Shown: positions 19,544 through 30,020, numbered from the stretch's first letter. The stretch is 41,028 nt of DNA from Chitinophagaceae bacterium (GCA_947483415.1 CANKLV010000003.1:1-41028); one strand, 5' to 3'. Notes: generated from the sequence alone by a model not told the origin. Program-made: numbers and translations.

Positions 19544-20485
19544 TTATTCTTCGGAAGCTTTTTTCAAAACTGTTTTTTCTTCTTCTGATAAAGCATCATA
19601 TCCTTGAAGATTGATTTTATCTAAAAGTTCGTCAACCTTTTGTTGATTAACGTGCATTGTTTTAGAAAAAGGTTTTCTACTGCCGGTGTTGTAAAAAACT
19701 TTATCTTTTATGGATTCTTTCGAATCTTTTTTTTGCGGGGTGAGTAGGTTAATGATCCAGGTATAAAATTGGTTCATCCAAATACTCAGATCTATTCCTT
19801 TTTTCAACAACCAAACAATTAAAACGCCAGCAATAGCACCACCAATATGCGATAAACTATGTGCCGCCTCCATACTTGCCACACCTGCAAAATCTATTAT
19901 AACATAAATCGCCAAAAGAACCCAAATGGGAATACCTTTTCTGATTTGAGTGAAGAAACGATGGTCGGGTGCCATCATTGTTGTAGCGGCTGCAACTGCC
20001 ATAGTAGCTGCATTTGCACCAATTAAACCTGCATGTGTAATGTTTCCTTTGATGGGAGATATTAAATAATGTGCTGACATAAAAACAACTGCGCCCATAA
20101 AGCCACCATAAATGTATGTTGGAATCAATCTTTCATTTCCCAAATACTGCTGAAAAACATATCCAAATGCCCAAAGCCAAAGCATATTGCTTAAAATGCG
20201 CATCAGTCCTGCATTTGTATCGCTAAACATGTAAGTAATTATAGTCCATGGACGATGCAAAAACAAATTTATATCCGCTGGAAGCTCAATCCATTTTATA
20301 ATTCCATCATAAAATGCTGATAAAGTTTTGTCGTCGAAAAAAAAGGCGACTTGTAAAAAAAGTAAGGTCATAAAAAAAACGGCATTGACCACAATTAGTG
20401 CCACCAATGCATTGTTATCGCTTCCAAATCGCAATAAGTTTCTCTTCTGATTTTTGTACTCAATAAATCTATCTGATTCTCCCAT
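19544..20485 (-). CDS. Rhomboid-family membrane protein, predicted protease-dead (GANA in place of GxSx)
   Basis: Rhomboid fold signature with HIGGAIAG, but active-site loop reads GLIGANAATMAVAAA. Confidence 0.82.
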   Translation of the reverse strand: MGESDRFIEYKNQKRNLLRFGSDNNALVALIVVNAVFFMTLLFLQVAFFFDDKTLSAFYDGIIKWIELPADINLFLHRPWTIITYMFSDTNAGLMRILSNMLWLWAFGYVFQQYLGNERLIPTYIYGGFMGAVVFMSAHYLISPIKGNITHAGLIGANAATMAVAAATTMMAPDHRFFTQIRKGIPIWVLLAIYVIIDFAGVASMEAAHSLSHIGGAIAGVLIVWLLKKGIDLSIWMNQFYTWIINLLTPQKKDSKESIKDKVFYNTGSRKPFSKTMHVNQQKVDELLDKINLQGYDALSEEEKTVLKKASEE

Positions 20486-21172
20486 TTAAAAAAAAGTTTT
20501 TTTATTTGTTTTGTTCCAAAAAATTACAATAATTAATCCGGCTATGGCGCCGCCCACATGTGCAAAATGCGCCACATTATCACTAGGTGAGTTGGTTACT
20601 CCACCAAAAATATCAAATGCAATTAATGCCGTTAATGCCCATTTGGTTTTAATGGGAAATGGAATTGGGAAAATATACAATTGTGTATTTGGAAAAGTAA
20701 ATGCATAAGCGGCTAAAACACCCATAATTGCTCCAGATGCACCAACTGTGGCATTCATTGATAACATGTTTTGATACAACTCTATATTTTCTTGCGACAT
20801 GAAATTATGATCATATCCCCAGTTGCTATAGGCATAACTTCCCATTTGAGCTACTCCAGCTACCAAGCCACAAATCAAATAAAAGATTAAAAATCTTTTA
20901 TGCCCCCAAAGTTTTTCCATCAATGCACCAAACATCCATAATCCAAACATGTTGAATAACAAATGAAAAAAGCTGCCATGCATAAACATGTGCGTTACCA
21001 ATTGGTATGGTTGATATACATCGGATTTAAAATGATGTAATGCAAATAAATCGTTTATGGCATTGTCATTTCCACTTCCCGCAAAAGCCAATTGTGCCAC
21101 GTATGCAATGGTATTGATAATGATAAGATTTAATACAATTGGGGTGTCTCTCTGTAAACTTCTAAATTCCAT
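20486..21172 (-). CDS. Rhomboid family intramembrane serine protease
   Basis: HMFMHGSFFHLLFNMFGLWMFG, GASGAIMGVLAAYA, HFAHVGGAIAGL. Confidence 0.92.
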   Translation of the reverse strand: MEFRSLQRDTPIVLNLIIINTIAYVAQLAFAGSGNDNAINDLFALHHFKSDVYQPYQLVTHMFMHGSFFHLLFNMFGLWMFGALMEKLWGHKRFLIFYLICGLVAGVAQMGSYAYSNWGYDHNFMSQENIELYQNMLSMNATVGASGAIMGVLAAYAFTFPNTQLYIFPIPFPIKTKWALTALIAFDIFGGVTNSPSDNVAHFAHVGGAIAGLIIVIFWNKTNKKTFF

Positions 21173-21188
21173 TTTTCAAAGTTAAGTG

Positions 21189-22604
21189 TTAATCATTTGA
21201 TTTTAGTGTAAGCAATACCACACATTCAATATGATGGGTATGCGGAAACATATCTACCGGTTGTACTTTTTCTACTTGATATTTCTCCGACAAAAGCGCT
21301 AAATCTCTAGCTTGGGTTGCGGTGTTGCAACTTACATACACAATTTTTGGCGCTTCCATTTCTAATAATTTAATCACCAATTTTTCATGCATGCCCACTC
21401 TTGGTGGATCTGTAATTACCACATCCGGTTTTCCATGGGTAGTAAAAAATGCATCGTTACAAATTTTAATTACATCTCCTGCAAAGAATTCTGCATGATT
21501 AATATTGTTGAGTGCTGCATTTTTTTTCGCATCTTCAATCGCATCTTCAATCACTTCTACACCAATTATTTTTTTAGCACCTTCACTTACAAATAGTCCG
21601 ATGCTTCCCGTACCGCAATATAAATCATACACAATTTCTTGCCCAGTTAGTCCCGCAAAGGATTTCGTTATATCATATAATTTTTCGGCTTGTTTGGTGT
21701 TGGTTTGGAAAAATGATTTTGGACTAATCATAAAATTTAAAGCTCCCAATTTTTCCATGATAAAGCCTTTGCCATAGTACACTACAGGCGTTAAATCATA
21801 AATTGTATCGTTCCATTTTGGGTTAATGGTATACAGTAATGTTGTAATTGACGGAACTTTTAATAAAAGGAAATCGAGCATTTCTTTTGTATTGGCTTCG
21901 TCTTCATGATTCAAACAAATATTTACCATTAATTCGCCGGTAGTTGAAAAGCGAATGATGATATTTCTTAACCAACCTGTATGATCGCGGATATTGTAAA
22001 ATTCCAATTCCTTTGACTTGGCGTAATCGCGGATGGTATTTCTGATAACATTATTTACATCGTCTAATAAAAAGCATTCTTGTATATCAATTATTTTGTC
22101 AAAGATGCGCGGGGCGTGGTATCCAAGTGCATTTTGTGGAGAGATGCTAATTTCGGAGTCGATTTCGTCATTGGTAAGGTAGCGCTTATTGCTAAACGTA
22201 AATTCCAATTTGTTTCGATATTGAGTGGTTTTTTCGGAGCCTACAATTGGTAAAATTTCTGGAATGTCGATTTTGCCAATTCTTTTTAAATTTTGTTCGG
22301 CTTCTTGTTGTTTATACTCCAATTGCTTTTCGTAAGGAAGCATTTGCCATTTACAACCGCCACAAACGCCAAAATGTTTACAAAATGGCGCTAGTCTGTT
22401 GGATGCAGGTTCAACAATTTTTATGGCCCTACCTTCGGCCCAATCTTTTTTACTTTTTACTATCTGAATATTTACAATATCTCCGGGAATTGCGCCAGAA
22501 ACAAAAACCACTTTGCCTTCATGGCGAACCAGCGATTTTCCTTCAGCAGCATAGTCGGTCACCTCAATATTTTCCAGTATAATGTTTTTATTTTTTTTTC
22601 GCAC
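21189..22604 (-). CDS. 23S rRNA (uracil-C5)-methyltransferase, RlmD/RumA family
   Basis: TRAM-like N-term, FeS CKHFGVCGGCKWQ, SAM motif VYDLYCGTGSIGLF, DPPRVGMHEK, VYVSCNTATQARDL. Confidence 0.93.
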   Translation of the reverse strand: MRKKNKNIILENIEVTDYAAEGKSLVRHEGKVVFVSGAIPGDIVNIQIVKSKKDWAEGRAIKIVEPASNRLAPFCKHFGVCGGCKWQMLPYEKQLEYKQQEAEQNLKRIGKIDIPEILPIVGSEKTTQYRNKLEFTFSNKRYLTNDEIDSEISISPQNALGYHAPRIFDKIIDIQECFLLDDVNNVIRNTIRDYAKSKELEFYNIRDHTGWLRNIIIRFSTTGELMVNICLNHEDEANTKEMLDFLLLKVPSITTLLYTINPKWNDTIYDLTPVVYYGKGFIMEKLGALNFMISPKSFFQTNTKQAEKLYDITKSFAGLTGQEIVYDLYCGTGSIGLFVSEGAKKIIGVEVIEDAIEDAKKNAALNNINHAEFFAGDVIKICNDAFFTTHGKPDVVITDPPRVGMHEKLVIKLLEMEAPKIVYVSCNTATQARDLALLSEKYQVEKVQPVDMFPHTHHIECVVLLTLKSND

Positions 22605-22726
22605 GGCACAAAAATAACCTTTAATCGTTTAATTTAATTTGTTAATGATTTGTAATTTTGCGAATCAGCCTTTTAAAATAAAAAAAAACGCTTTATTTTA
22701 GATACATTTGACAACATTTTTAAATT

Positions 22727-24190
22727 ATGAGAAAACAAATTTTACTTTCCAGTCTATTTTTATTTTCAACCATTCTTGCTTTTTCTCAACAAGCAAAAAC
22801 ACAAAAAAAAGAATCCTTTACCGTAACCCTAAAAACCCCGAGTTACAATGAAGGGCTTGCTTACTTATGCTTTCATTATGGTAAAAATTTAAATATTGAA
22901 GATTCGGCCGTGGTGAATGCAAAAGGAGTGGCGATATTTAAAGGAGATAGAAAGCTTCCAGCTGGTATTTATGCCATTGTTTTTCCAGGTAAACGTTACA
23001 CATTTGATTTTTTTGTAAGTAAAGAACAAGAAATCAATATTGAAGCGGATACATTAAACCTTCAAAATCCAAAAATTACAGGATCAAAAGAAAATAATCT
23101 ATTTCAAGAATACCAAAATACAGTGGGTATAAAAGGTGGTTTGTTACAACGCGAACGTACGGCTTATAGCGCTTCAAGAACAGCAAAAGATTCTGCATTA
23201 CATCTAGAAAATTACAACCGTTTTAATAAAGAGCTTATTGATTATAGAGATACTATCATGGTAAGATATCCGGAATCAATGATGACTGCGATGCTTTATG
23301 CTATGAAGGAACCAGATATTTTGATAAAAAAACCAAAGAACAGACAAGACTCAGTAGACAATTATAATTACTACAAAAAGAAATATTGGGAAGGCGTAAC
23401 GTTTATGGATGAATCTGTAATAAGAACACCATTTTTCTTGCCAAAATTTGAGCGTTATTACAGAGAGATTATGCCTCAATCATCTGATAGTATTATTAAA
23501 GATTTAGACTATAAATTATTGTTGGCGCGTAGCTGCCCAGAGATGTATAAGTTTATGTTGAACTGGTTTACAGATGAATATATCCAGCCAAAATACATGG
23601 GACAAGATGCGATTTTTGTACATCTATTTGAAAAGTATCATAGTAAAGGTTTATCAAGTTGGTTGAATGAAAAGCAGATGGAAACCATTTCGAGAAGAGC
23701 GTACATGCAAATGAGCAATTTAATTGGTGTAAAAGCGGCTGATTTAGAAATGGTGGATTCAACCGGGAAGCCGATGAATTTATATAATGTAAATGCCGAG
23801 TATACTATGGTGATATTTTGGGATCCAACCTGCGGACATTGTAAAGAAGAAGTTCCAAGAATAGATTCGCTATACAGGGCAACTTGGAAAGCGCGTGGCG
23901 TAAAAATTTACTCTGTATTATCGGATAATGATAAATATAAAGAGTGGGTAAATTATTTGAAAGAACACAATCTAGGGGATTGGGTAAATATTTACGAAAC
24001 CAAAGCGATGGAAAAAAAGGTTTCTGATGAATCAAGAGCCAGCTTCCGTCAATTATATGATGTGATTCAAACCCCAACTTTGTTTTTGTTGGATAAAGAA
24101 AAACGCATCATTGGCAAAAAATTAGGATGGGAGCAATTAAATGATTTATTAAAAGCCAAATGGAGCAATAGTTCGGATAAAAAAGAATAA
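22727..24190 (+). CDS. Thioredoxin-like (TlpA/ResA-like) protein with DUF4369/DUF5106-like N-terminal region
   Basis: Signal peptide, C-terminal thioredoxin fold VIFWDPTCGHCKEEVPRIDSLY with CxxC, QTPTLFLLDKE. Confidence 0.87.
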   Translation: MRKQILLSSLFLFSTILAFSQQAKTQKKESFTVTLKTPSYNEGLAYLCFHYGKNLNIEDSAVVNAKGVAIFKGDRKLPAGIYAIVFPGKRYTFDFFVSKEQEINIEADTLNLQNPKITGSKENNLFQEYQNTVGIKGGLLQRERTAYSASRTAKDSALHLENYNRFNKELIDYRDTIMVRYPESMMTAMLYAMKEPDILIKKPKNRQDSVDNYNYYKKKYWEGVTFMDESVIRTPFFLPKFERYYREIMPQSSDSIIKDLDYKLLLARSCPEMYKFMLNWFTDEYIQPKYMGQDAIFVHLFEKYHSKGLSSWLNEKQMETISRRAYMQMSNLIGVKAADLEMVDSTGKPMNLYNVNAEYTMVIFWDPTCGHCKEEVPRIDSLYRATWKARGVKIYSVLSDNDKYKEWVNYLKEHNLGDWVNIYETKAMEKKVSDESRASFRQLYDVIQTPTLFLLDKEKRIIGKKLGWEQLNDLLKAKWSNSSDKKE

Positions 24191-24211
24191 TCTTTCTTAT
24201 AAATTTCAACA

Positions 24212-26143
24212 ATGAAAAAAATTATTTTGTTGTCAGCAAAAATGCTGATGGGTATTACTTTATTTGCTCAACAACCCTTAATAAATTACGGTAAGCATTC
24301 AATAAGTAAGGTTGAGTTTTTGAAAGCATATAATAAAAATAAACCTGCATCAGACAACACCAGAGAAAAATCAGTCAAGGAATACGTGGATTTATATGCC
24401 AACTTCAAAATGAAGGTAATGGAAGCGATGGAATTGAGGTTAGATACTGCAGAACAGTTCAAAGCAGATGTAGATAATTTTCGCAAACAAATCATTGAGA
24501 ATTATCTAAGTGATGAAAAAACATTTAATGCCCTTACAGATGAAGCATACACCAGAAGTTTATCAGATTTACATGTAGTAAGATATTCTGTTACGATTGA
24601 TGAAAACACTTCACCTGAAGATAGCATGGCAAAATATAATGCCATTAAAGCAATTTCAGAGCAATTAAAAAAAATGCCCAATTCAAGGATTAATAATTCA
24701 GAAAGTCCATTGGTTGATTATTCAGATATGGGATTTTTAACCGTTTTCTCTTTGCCTTATGTGTATGAGAATATCGTTTACGGATTAAAACCTGGTGAAA
24801 CGTCAAGCCCTTATCGTGCAAAAAAAGCTTGGCATGTATTTAGTGTTTTAGAAAAAAGAAAAAGTGTGGGTAAATGGAAAATGGCACAAATATTATTTTC
24901 AACGCCAGAAAATGCTGATGAGGCAATTATGCAAGTATTAAAGGTTAAAGCAGATTCTGTGTATACAATATTAAAAAATGGTGCAGATTTTTCGAATCTA
25001 GCAAAATTTGTAAGTGATGATAAGCTAACCTATTTAAATGGAGGCGAACTACCAGAGTTTGGAACCGGTAAGTATGATAATGTATTTGAATCAGAAGCAA
25101 TAAGACTAAATAAAGATGGCGATATTTCTGAACCATTTCAAACTTCATTTGGCATACATATTTTAAAAAGACTTTCTCAAACGCCTGCTCCGGTATTAAA
25201 AGCCGATGACAACTGGTTGTATGATTTAAAACAAAAACTTCAACAAGACGATCGTATTAAAATAGCCAAAGATAAATTTGCAAAAGACATCATTACCAAA
25301 ATAGGATTCAAATTAACGAATGCAGTAAAAGCAGAAGATTTATTCAATTTTGCGGATAGCGTTATGTTTGATTTTGAAATTCCAGATGCACCTGCAACCA
25401 AACCCATCAGTAAAAAAGTGCTTATCAATTTTACAAAAGGGAATGCTACGGGTGAAGACTGGTTGAATTTTGTTAGAGATTACAAAGGCAATCCTGATTT
25501 GTTTAAAATGGAAACCAACGCAATGCTTTGGGAGAAATTTAAAACTTATGCTTCTTTAAATTATTATAAAAATAATCTTGAGTTTTATAATGCAGATTTT
25601 GCGTATCAAATGCAGGAATTTAAAGAAGGAAACTTGTTGTTTGAAATTATGGAGAAAAATGTATGGTCAAAAGCTTCTTCTGATTCTGTAGGTTTACGCG
25701 CATATTATAATGCGCATAAAAACCAATACATCTGGTCTAAAAGTGCCGACGTGTTGATTATGAACGCGGTATCTGATGACATTGCAAAAGCAGCAAAAGA
25801 AAGCATACAAAGTGGCGTGAATTGGAAAGAACTTGTAGAAGTAAATCAAGGCGAATTGCAAGGCGATAGCGGAAGATTTGAACTAACACAAATTAATGCG
25901 GATTCTACAGCTGCTGAAGAAAGCTATTCGCAAGTAACAATTAACAGCGATGGAACGGCAGGATTTATGAAGTACTTAAAATTCTACAATGACGGCGAGC
26001 AGCGTAGCTTTGAAGATGCTAGAGGAATGGTTATAAACGATTACCAAGGGGTAGTTGAAAAAAGATGGCTTGCAGAACTACAAAAAAAATATCCTGTAAA
26101 AATTAATCAGCAATTGTTGAAAGAGATTATTCAAAAGCAATAA
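24212..26143 (+). CDS. Parvulin-type peptidylprolyl isomerase (PpiC/SurA-like)
   Basis: Signal peptide; WKMAQILFSTP...GADFSNLAKFVSDDKLTYLNGGELPEFGTGKYDNVFESEAIRLNKDGDISEPFQTSFGIHILKRL. Confidence 0.88.
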   Translation: MKKIILLSAKMLMGITLFAQQPLINYGKHSISKVEFLKAYNKNKPASDNTREKSVKEYVDLYANFKMKVMEAMELRLDTAEQFKADVDNFRKQIIENYLSDEKTFNALTDEAYTRSLSDLHVVRYSVTIDENTSPEDSMAKYNAIKAISEQLKKMPNSRINNSESPLVDYSDMGFLTVFSLPYVYENIVYGLKPGETSSPYRAKKAWHVFSVLEKRKSVGKWKMAQILFSTPENADEAIMQVLKVKADSVYTILKNGADFSNLAKFVSDDKLTYLNGGELPEFGTGKYDNVFESEAIRLNKDGDISEPFQTSFGIHILKRLSQTPAPVLKADDNWLYDLKQKLQQDDRIKIAKDKFAKDIITKIGFKLTNAVKAEDLFNFADSVMFDFEIPDAPATKPISKKVLINFTKGNATGEDWLNFVRDYKGNPDLFKMETNAMLWEKFKTYASLNYYKNNLEFYNADFAYQMQEFKEGNLLFEIMEKNVWSKASSDSVGLRAYYNAHKNQYIWSKSADVLIMNAVSDDIAKAAKESIQSGVNWKELVEVNQGELQGDSGRFELTQINADSTAAEESYSQVTINSDGTAGFMKYLKFYNDGEQRSFEDARGMVINDYQGVVEKRWLAELQKKYPVKINQQLLKEIIQKQ

Positions 26144-26182
26144 CTAATAAATCTTTACAGGACTTAGAGAAATGTTGAAGGA

Positions 26183-26605
26183 TTAGGATTTCCCTTTTCT
26201 TTCTTCCATTTTCTTTAAACGTTGTTTCTTTAATTTCTCTACCATTTTCTTTCTGAATTCGTTGTCTTTGATAAAGAACAAGTTTGTTTTTTCAGCGCCT
26301 AAAACTTTAATAAACTTATCGTTGTATTTTTTCTTAGTGTTTAAATTGGCTTCCTCTTTTTCTAAAACATTTTGTACTCCTTTGTTTGATGCCATTAAAT
26401 CTTCGTTATAAAGGTGATGAATTGGCCAGAACTTCTCCGCTTCTGTTTCAGATAAGTTCAATTCTTGTGTAATAAAAGCGATGTATAATGACTTTATTTT
26501 TTGTCTTCCTGGTTGATTGTCTCCTAAACCATTTGGATTTTTTTGTGCAAAAACACCCGTTACAGATGCTACAAAAAAGAGTGCGGTTAAAAATTGGTTT
26601 TTCAT
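26183..26605 (-). CDS. Small secreted protein of the type annotated as sensor of ECF-type sigma factor
   Basis: Signal peptide; IAFITQELNLSETEAEKFWPIHHLYNED; gene order with the downstream two ORFs. Confidence 0.7.
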   Translation of the reverse strand: MKNQFLTALFFVASVTGVFAQKNPNGLGDNQPGRQKIKSLYIAFITQELNLSETEAEKFWPIHHLYNEDLMASNKGVQNVLEKEEANLNTKKKYNDKFIKVLGAEKTNLFFIKDNEFRKKMVEKLKKQRLKKMEERKGKS

Positions 26606-26642
26606 GTTTTTATTTTTAAAATTTAAAATAATTGGTTGTTGA

Positions 26643-27341
26643 TTAGTTGATTTTTTCAGCCGTTTTTAAACTGGATAAATAATTGTCAACGGCTTCTTCA
26701 TCATACAAGAGATCATCATTATCTAAATTGATTTCGTCTTCATTTAATGATGCTACTAAAGCTGCATTTACATCATATCCATTTTCTTCCAAATAATTTG
26801 CCATTTCTTTTTCATCAATTTGCTCAAATTCTGATTCGAAGCTATTATTTAAAATGATTTTTTTTGCTTCTTTTTCTATCAAAGAAATTCCTTCATCTTG
26901 CTTTTTAGGTAAATTAATGACAATGGCAAATCCTATTAATCCAACAATAACAGCTGCGATTAATTTTATCCAAATATGATTTTTAGAAATTGATATGACT
27001 TTTGCCGGTTTTTTTACAGCTTGTAAAATATTATCAGGCAATGTTTTAAAATATGTATTCGGTACTTGGTACGGGTTTTCTATTATTGGGGTTGATAAAA
27101 TAAGATTTTCTTCTTCTGGAGAATCCGTATTTTTTATTTTATCAAGTATAATTTCAGGGAGTTGATCGAAATAGTTTTCAGATGTTTCAAAAACAGGGGA
27201 TTCAATACATTTAATTAAAACTTCAGATTGAGCATGGTCAAAATAACCTTCTGGAACTTCGAATACATTACATTTTGGAATATTTGCAACTACTTCACTG
27301 ATGGTTAAAAGCTCTTCTTGTATGTTTTCGTTTTGATTCAT
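26643..27341 (-). CDS. Putative anti-sigma factor-like single-TM protein with three PxxYFxxLPxxIL-type repeats
   Basis: Adjacent to an ECF sigma factor; one TM (IWIKLIAAVIVGLIGFAIVINL); repeats VPEGYFDHAQSEVL, TSENYFDQLPEIIL, VPNTYFKTLPDNIL. Confidence 0.65.
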   Translation of the reverse strand: MNQNENIQEELLTISEVVANIPKCNVFEVPEGYFDHAQSEVLIKCIESPVFETSENYFDQLPEIILDKIKNTDSPEEENLILSTPIIENPYQVPNTYFKTLPDNILQAVKKPAKVISISKNHIWIKLIAAVIVGLIGFAIVINLPKKQDEGISLIEKEAKKIILNNSFESEFEQIDEKEMANYLEENGYDVNAALVASLNEDEINLDNDDLLYDEEAVDNYLSSLKTAEKIN

Positions 27342-27373
27342 GTCGGTTTAAGACGGATTGTTTTTAAATATGT

Positions 27374-27961
27374 TTAATGATTTAAAATAAAGTCTTCAAT
27401 TTTTTTTACGGCATGATGATAACTGGCTTTTAAAGCACCTTCACTTGTTTCCAAAACAGTGCTCATTTCGCCGTAAGGCATTTCTTCGTAGTATCTTAAT
27501 AAAAATACAACGCGTTGTTTTTCAGGGAGTTTTTGAATGGCCAACTGAAGTTTCCATTCTATTTTGTTTGAATCGAAATGTTGGTCTGCAACAATTTTAT
27601 TGGATAAGTTTGATTCTTCATTGCTAAAAGAAATGGATTTTCTTTTGTTTTGTGAAGCTATAAAAGTGAGGCTTTCATTGGTTGCGATTTTATAAAGCCA
27701 AGTGTAGAGTTGGCTGTCTTCTCTAAAATTGGCTAGTCCTTTCCACACTTTAATAAATACATTTTGTAAAACATCATTGGCATTTTCATGTTCTACAACC
27801 ATTCTTCTAATATGCCAATATAATCGTTCTTGATATTTTTTAATGATTTTGGTAAACGCGGCTTCTTTATTAATATCATTTTTGAACTGAAAGATTAAAT
27901 CAACGTCTTCATCAGGATTTATCATAGTCAAATTTATTTGAAAAAAAGTTAAGACATACAA
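27374..27961 (-). CDS. RNA polymerase ECF sigma factor (start probably the internal Met, giving 27374..27925)
   Basis: Region 2 ENANDVLQNVFIKVWKGLANFREDSQLYTWLYKIATNESL; region 4 LPEKQRVVFLLRYYEEMPYGEMSTVLETSEGALKASYHHAVKKI. Confidence 0.93.
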   Translation of the reverse strand: MYVLTFFQINLTMINPDEDVDLIFQFKNDINKEAAFTKIIKKYQERLYWHIRRMVVEHENANDVLQNVFIKVWKGLANFREDSQLYTWLYKIATNESLTFIASQNKRKSISFSNEESNLSNKIVADQHFDSNKIEWKLQLAIQKLPEKQRVVFLLRYYEEMPYGEMSTVLETSEGALKASYHHAVKKIEDFILNH

Positions 27962-28013
27962 TTCCCGTAGAGGTTTAACTAACCAAATTCTATTTTAAAA
28001 AAATCAGAAAGGG

Positions 28014-28970
28014 TTACTTTTTTCTTGAGATTGATTTTTCAGCTGCTGCTGCGATGTGATTGGCATCCAAACCATATTTCACCAATAAATCAGCCGGCTT
28101 TCCACTTTCTCCAAAAGTATCATTTGTGCCAATGTATTCAATTGGAATAGGACAATGTTTCGAAGCAACTTGAGCGATGCTATCACCCAAACCGCCAATG
28201 ATATTGTGCTCTTCCGCAGTAACGGCGCAACCTGTTTTTTGAATTGAGGAAAGTATTGCTTCTACATCAAGTGGTTTGATGGTATGAATATTTATAACTT
28301 CTGCAGAGATGCCTTTTGCTTCAAGTAATTTAGCCGCTTCAACAGCAAGCCAAACCAAATGGCCGCAAGCGAAAATGCTCACATCGGTTCCATTTGCAAG
28401 TACTTGTGCTTTTCCCAATACGAAATCAGATTCTTGTGTAAACATTGGCCAAGCTGGACGACCAAAACGTAGATAAACTGGTCCTTCCATATTTGCAATT
28501 GCTTTTGTAGCTGCTTTAGTTTGAGCGTAATCGCAAGGAACTACAACTGTCATGTCTGGCAACATTTTCATCATGCCAATGTCTTCAAGAATTTGGTGTG
28601 TAGCGCCGTCTTCTCCAAGTGTCAGTCCTGCATGAGAAGCACATATTTTTACATTTTTCCCGCTATAAGCAATACTCTGACGAATTTGATCATAAACCCT
28701 TCCGGTAGAAAAGTTAGCAAATGTAGTGGTGAAAGGAATTTTTCCGCCAATCGTTAATCCAGCAGCGATGCCCATCATATTGGCTTCGGCTATTCCGCAT
28801 TGAATGAAACGCTCAGGAAATTCTTTAATAAATCCATTAAGTTTAAGAGAGCCAGCTAAATCAGCAGTTAATGCAATGATATTTGGATTTTCTCTTGCCG
28901 CTTCTAAAATTCCATCTCCAAATCCACTTCTTGTATCTTTTGTTCCTGTTGATTGTATTTTTGATAGCAT
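28014..28970 (-). CDS. Transketolase C-terminal half (split transketolase)
   Basis: Pyr and C-terminal domains only: RSGFGDGILEAARENPNIIALTADLAGS...ERFIQCGIAEANMMGIAAGL...HAGLTLGEDGATHQILEDIGMM. Confidence 0.9.
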   Translation of the reverse strand: MLSKIQSTGTKDTRSGFGDGILEAARENPNIIALTADLAGSLKLNGFIKEFPERFIQCGIAEANMMGIAAGLTIGGKIPFTTTFANFSTGRVYDQIRQSIAYSGKNVKICASHAGLTLGEDGATHQILEDIGMMKMLPDMTVVVPCDYAQTKAATKAIANMEGPVYLRFGRPAWPMFTQESDFVLGKAQVLANGTDVSIFACGHLVWLAVEAAKLLEAKGISAEVINIHTIKPLDVEAILSSIQKTGCAVTAEEHNIIGGLGDSIAQVASKHCPIPIEYIGTNDTFGESGKPADLLVKYGLDANHIAAAAEKSISRKK

Positions 28971-28988
28971 ATTGTAACTTTTGTGTTG

Positions 28989-30020
28989 TTATTTATTTTG
29001 GTTTAAATTTTTCAGTTTCAATTCCCATTGCCAAGCAGTGCGCATCATATCCTCCAAATTAAACTGTGGCACCCAACCCAGCAACTGTTTTGCTTTTTCA
29101 TTATTTGCATAAATGCCCATAATATCGCCTGACCTTCTTCCTGATATTTGGTAATTCAATTTGGTTTCACTAACTTTTTCAAATGTATTTATCACTTCTA
29201 AAACAGTGTATCCATTACCAGTGCCCAAATTGAATATTTCGCAATTGTGGGTATTCTTTTGCGCGATTAAATAATTTAATGCTAATGTATGCGCATGTGC
29301 AATATCCGAAACATGTATATAATCTCTTACGCAACTTCCATCACGGGTTGGATAATCATTTCCAAAAACTTGCATTTGAGGCAATTTACCAATGGCAGTT
29401 TGTGTTATAGCAGGAACAAGATTTGCAGGTTTTCCAATGGGCAATTCTCCAATTTCTATCGAAACATGTGCACCAACTGGATTAAAATATCTGAGTAAAA
29501 TAGATTGAATATTGTTGCTGTAGACGGTTTGCTGTACAATTTGTTCGCCCATTTGTTTGGTATAACCATATGGCGATTCGGCAAGTTTGGTGGGGGTTTC
29601 TTCAATCACCGGACTTTCATCTGGATTTCCATAAACAGTACAAGAAGAAGAGAAAACAAAATTCGGGATAGAAAATTCTTCGCAACATCGTAAAATATTT
29701 ATCAAAGAATTGATGTTGTTATCGAAATAACGCAATGGATGTTCTACTGATTCTCCAACCGATTTAAAAGCGGCAAAATGTATAATTCCAACGATATCAG
29801 GGTTTTCTTGAAAAACCGCGTGAGTATCATCAAATACACATAAATCAACCAGGTAATTTTTTATTTTTTTTCCAGTAATGCGGTCAACCCCGTCTAAAAT
29901 ACTGGCATTACTTCTACTGTTGTTATCTGCAGATATTACGTCAAATCCGTGTTGAATTAAATCAACCATAGTATGCGAACCTATATAACCACAACCGCCT
30001 GTAACTAGAATTTTATTCAT
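28989..30020 (-). CDS. galE: UDP-glucose 4-epimerase
   Basis: MNKILVTGGCGYIGSHTMVDLIQHGF; SSSCTVYG; SPYGYTKQMGEQI; start adjusted to internal Met. Confidence 0.94.
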   Translation of the reverse strand: MNKILVTGGCGYIGSHTMVDLIQHGFDVISADNNSRSNASILDGVDRITGKKIKNYLVDLCVFDDTHAVFQENPDIVGIIHFAAFKSVGESVEHPLRYFDNNINSLINILRCCEEFSIPNFVFSSSCTVYGNPDESPVIEETPTKLAESPYGYTKQMGEQIVQQTVYSNNIQSILLRYFNPVGAHVSIEIGELPIGKPANLVPAITQTAIGKLPQMQVFGNDYPTRDGSCVRDYIHVSDIAHAHTLALNYLIAQKNTHNCEIFNLGTGNGYTVLEVINTFEKVSETKLNYQISGRRSGDIMGIYANNEKAKQLLGWVPQFNLEDMMRTAWQWELKLKNLNQNK

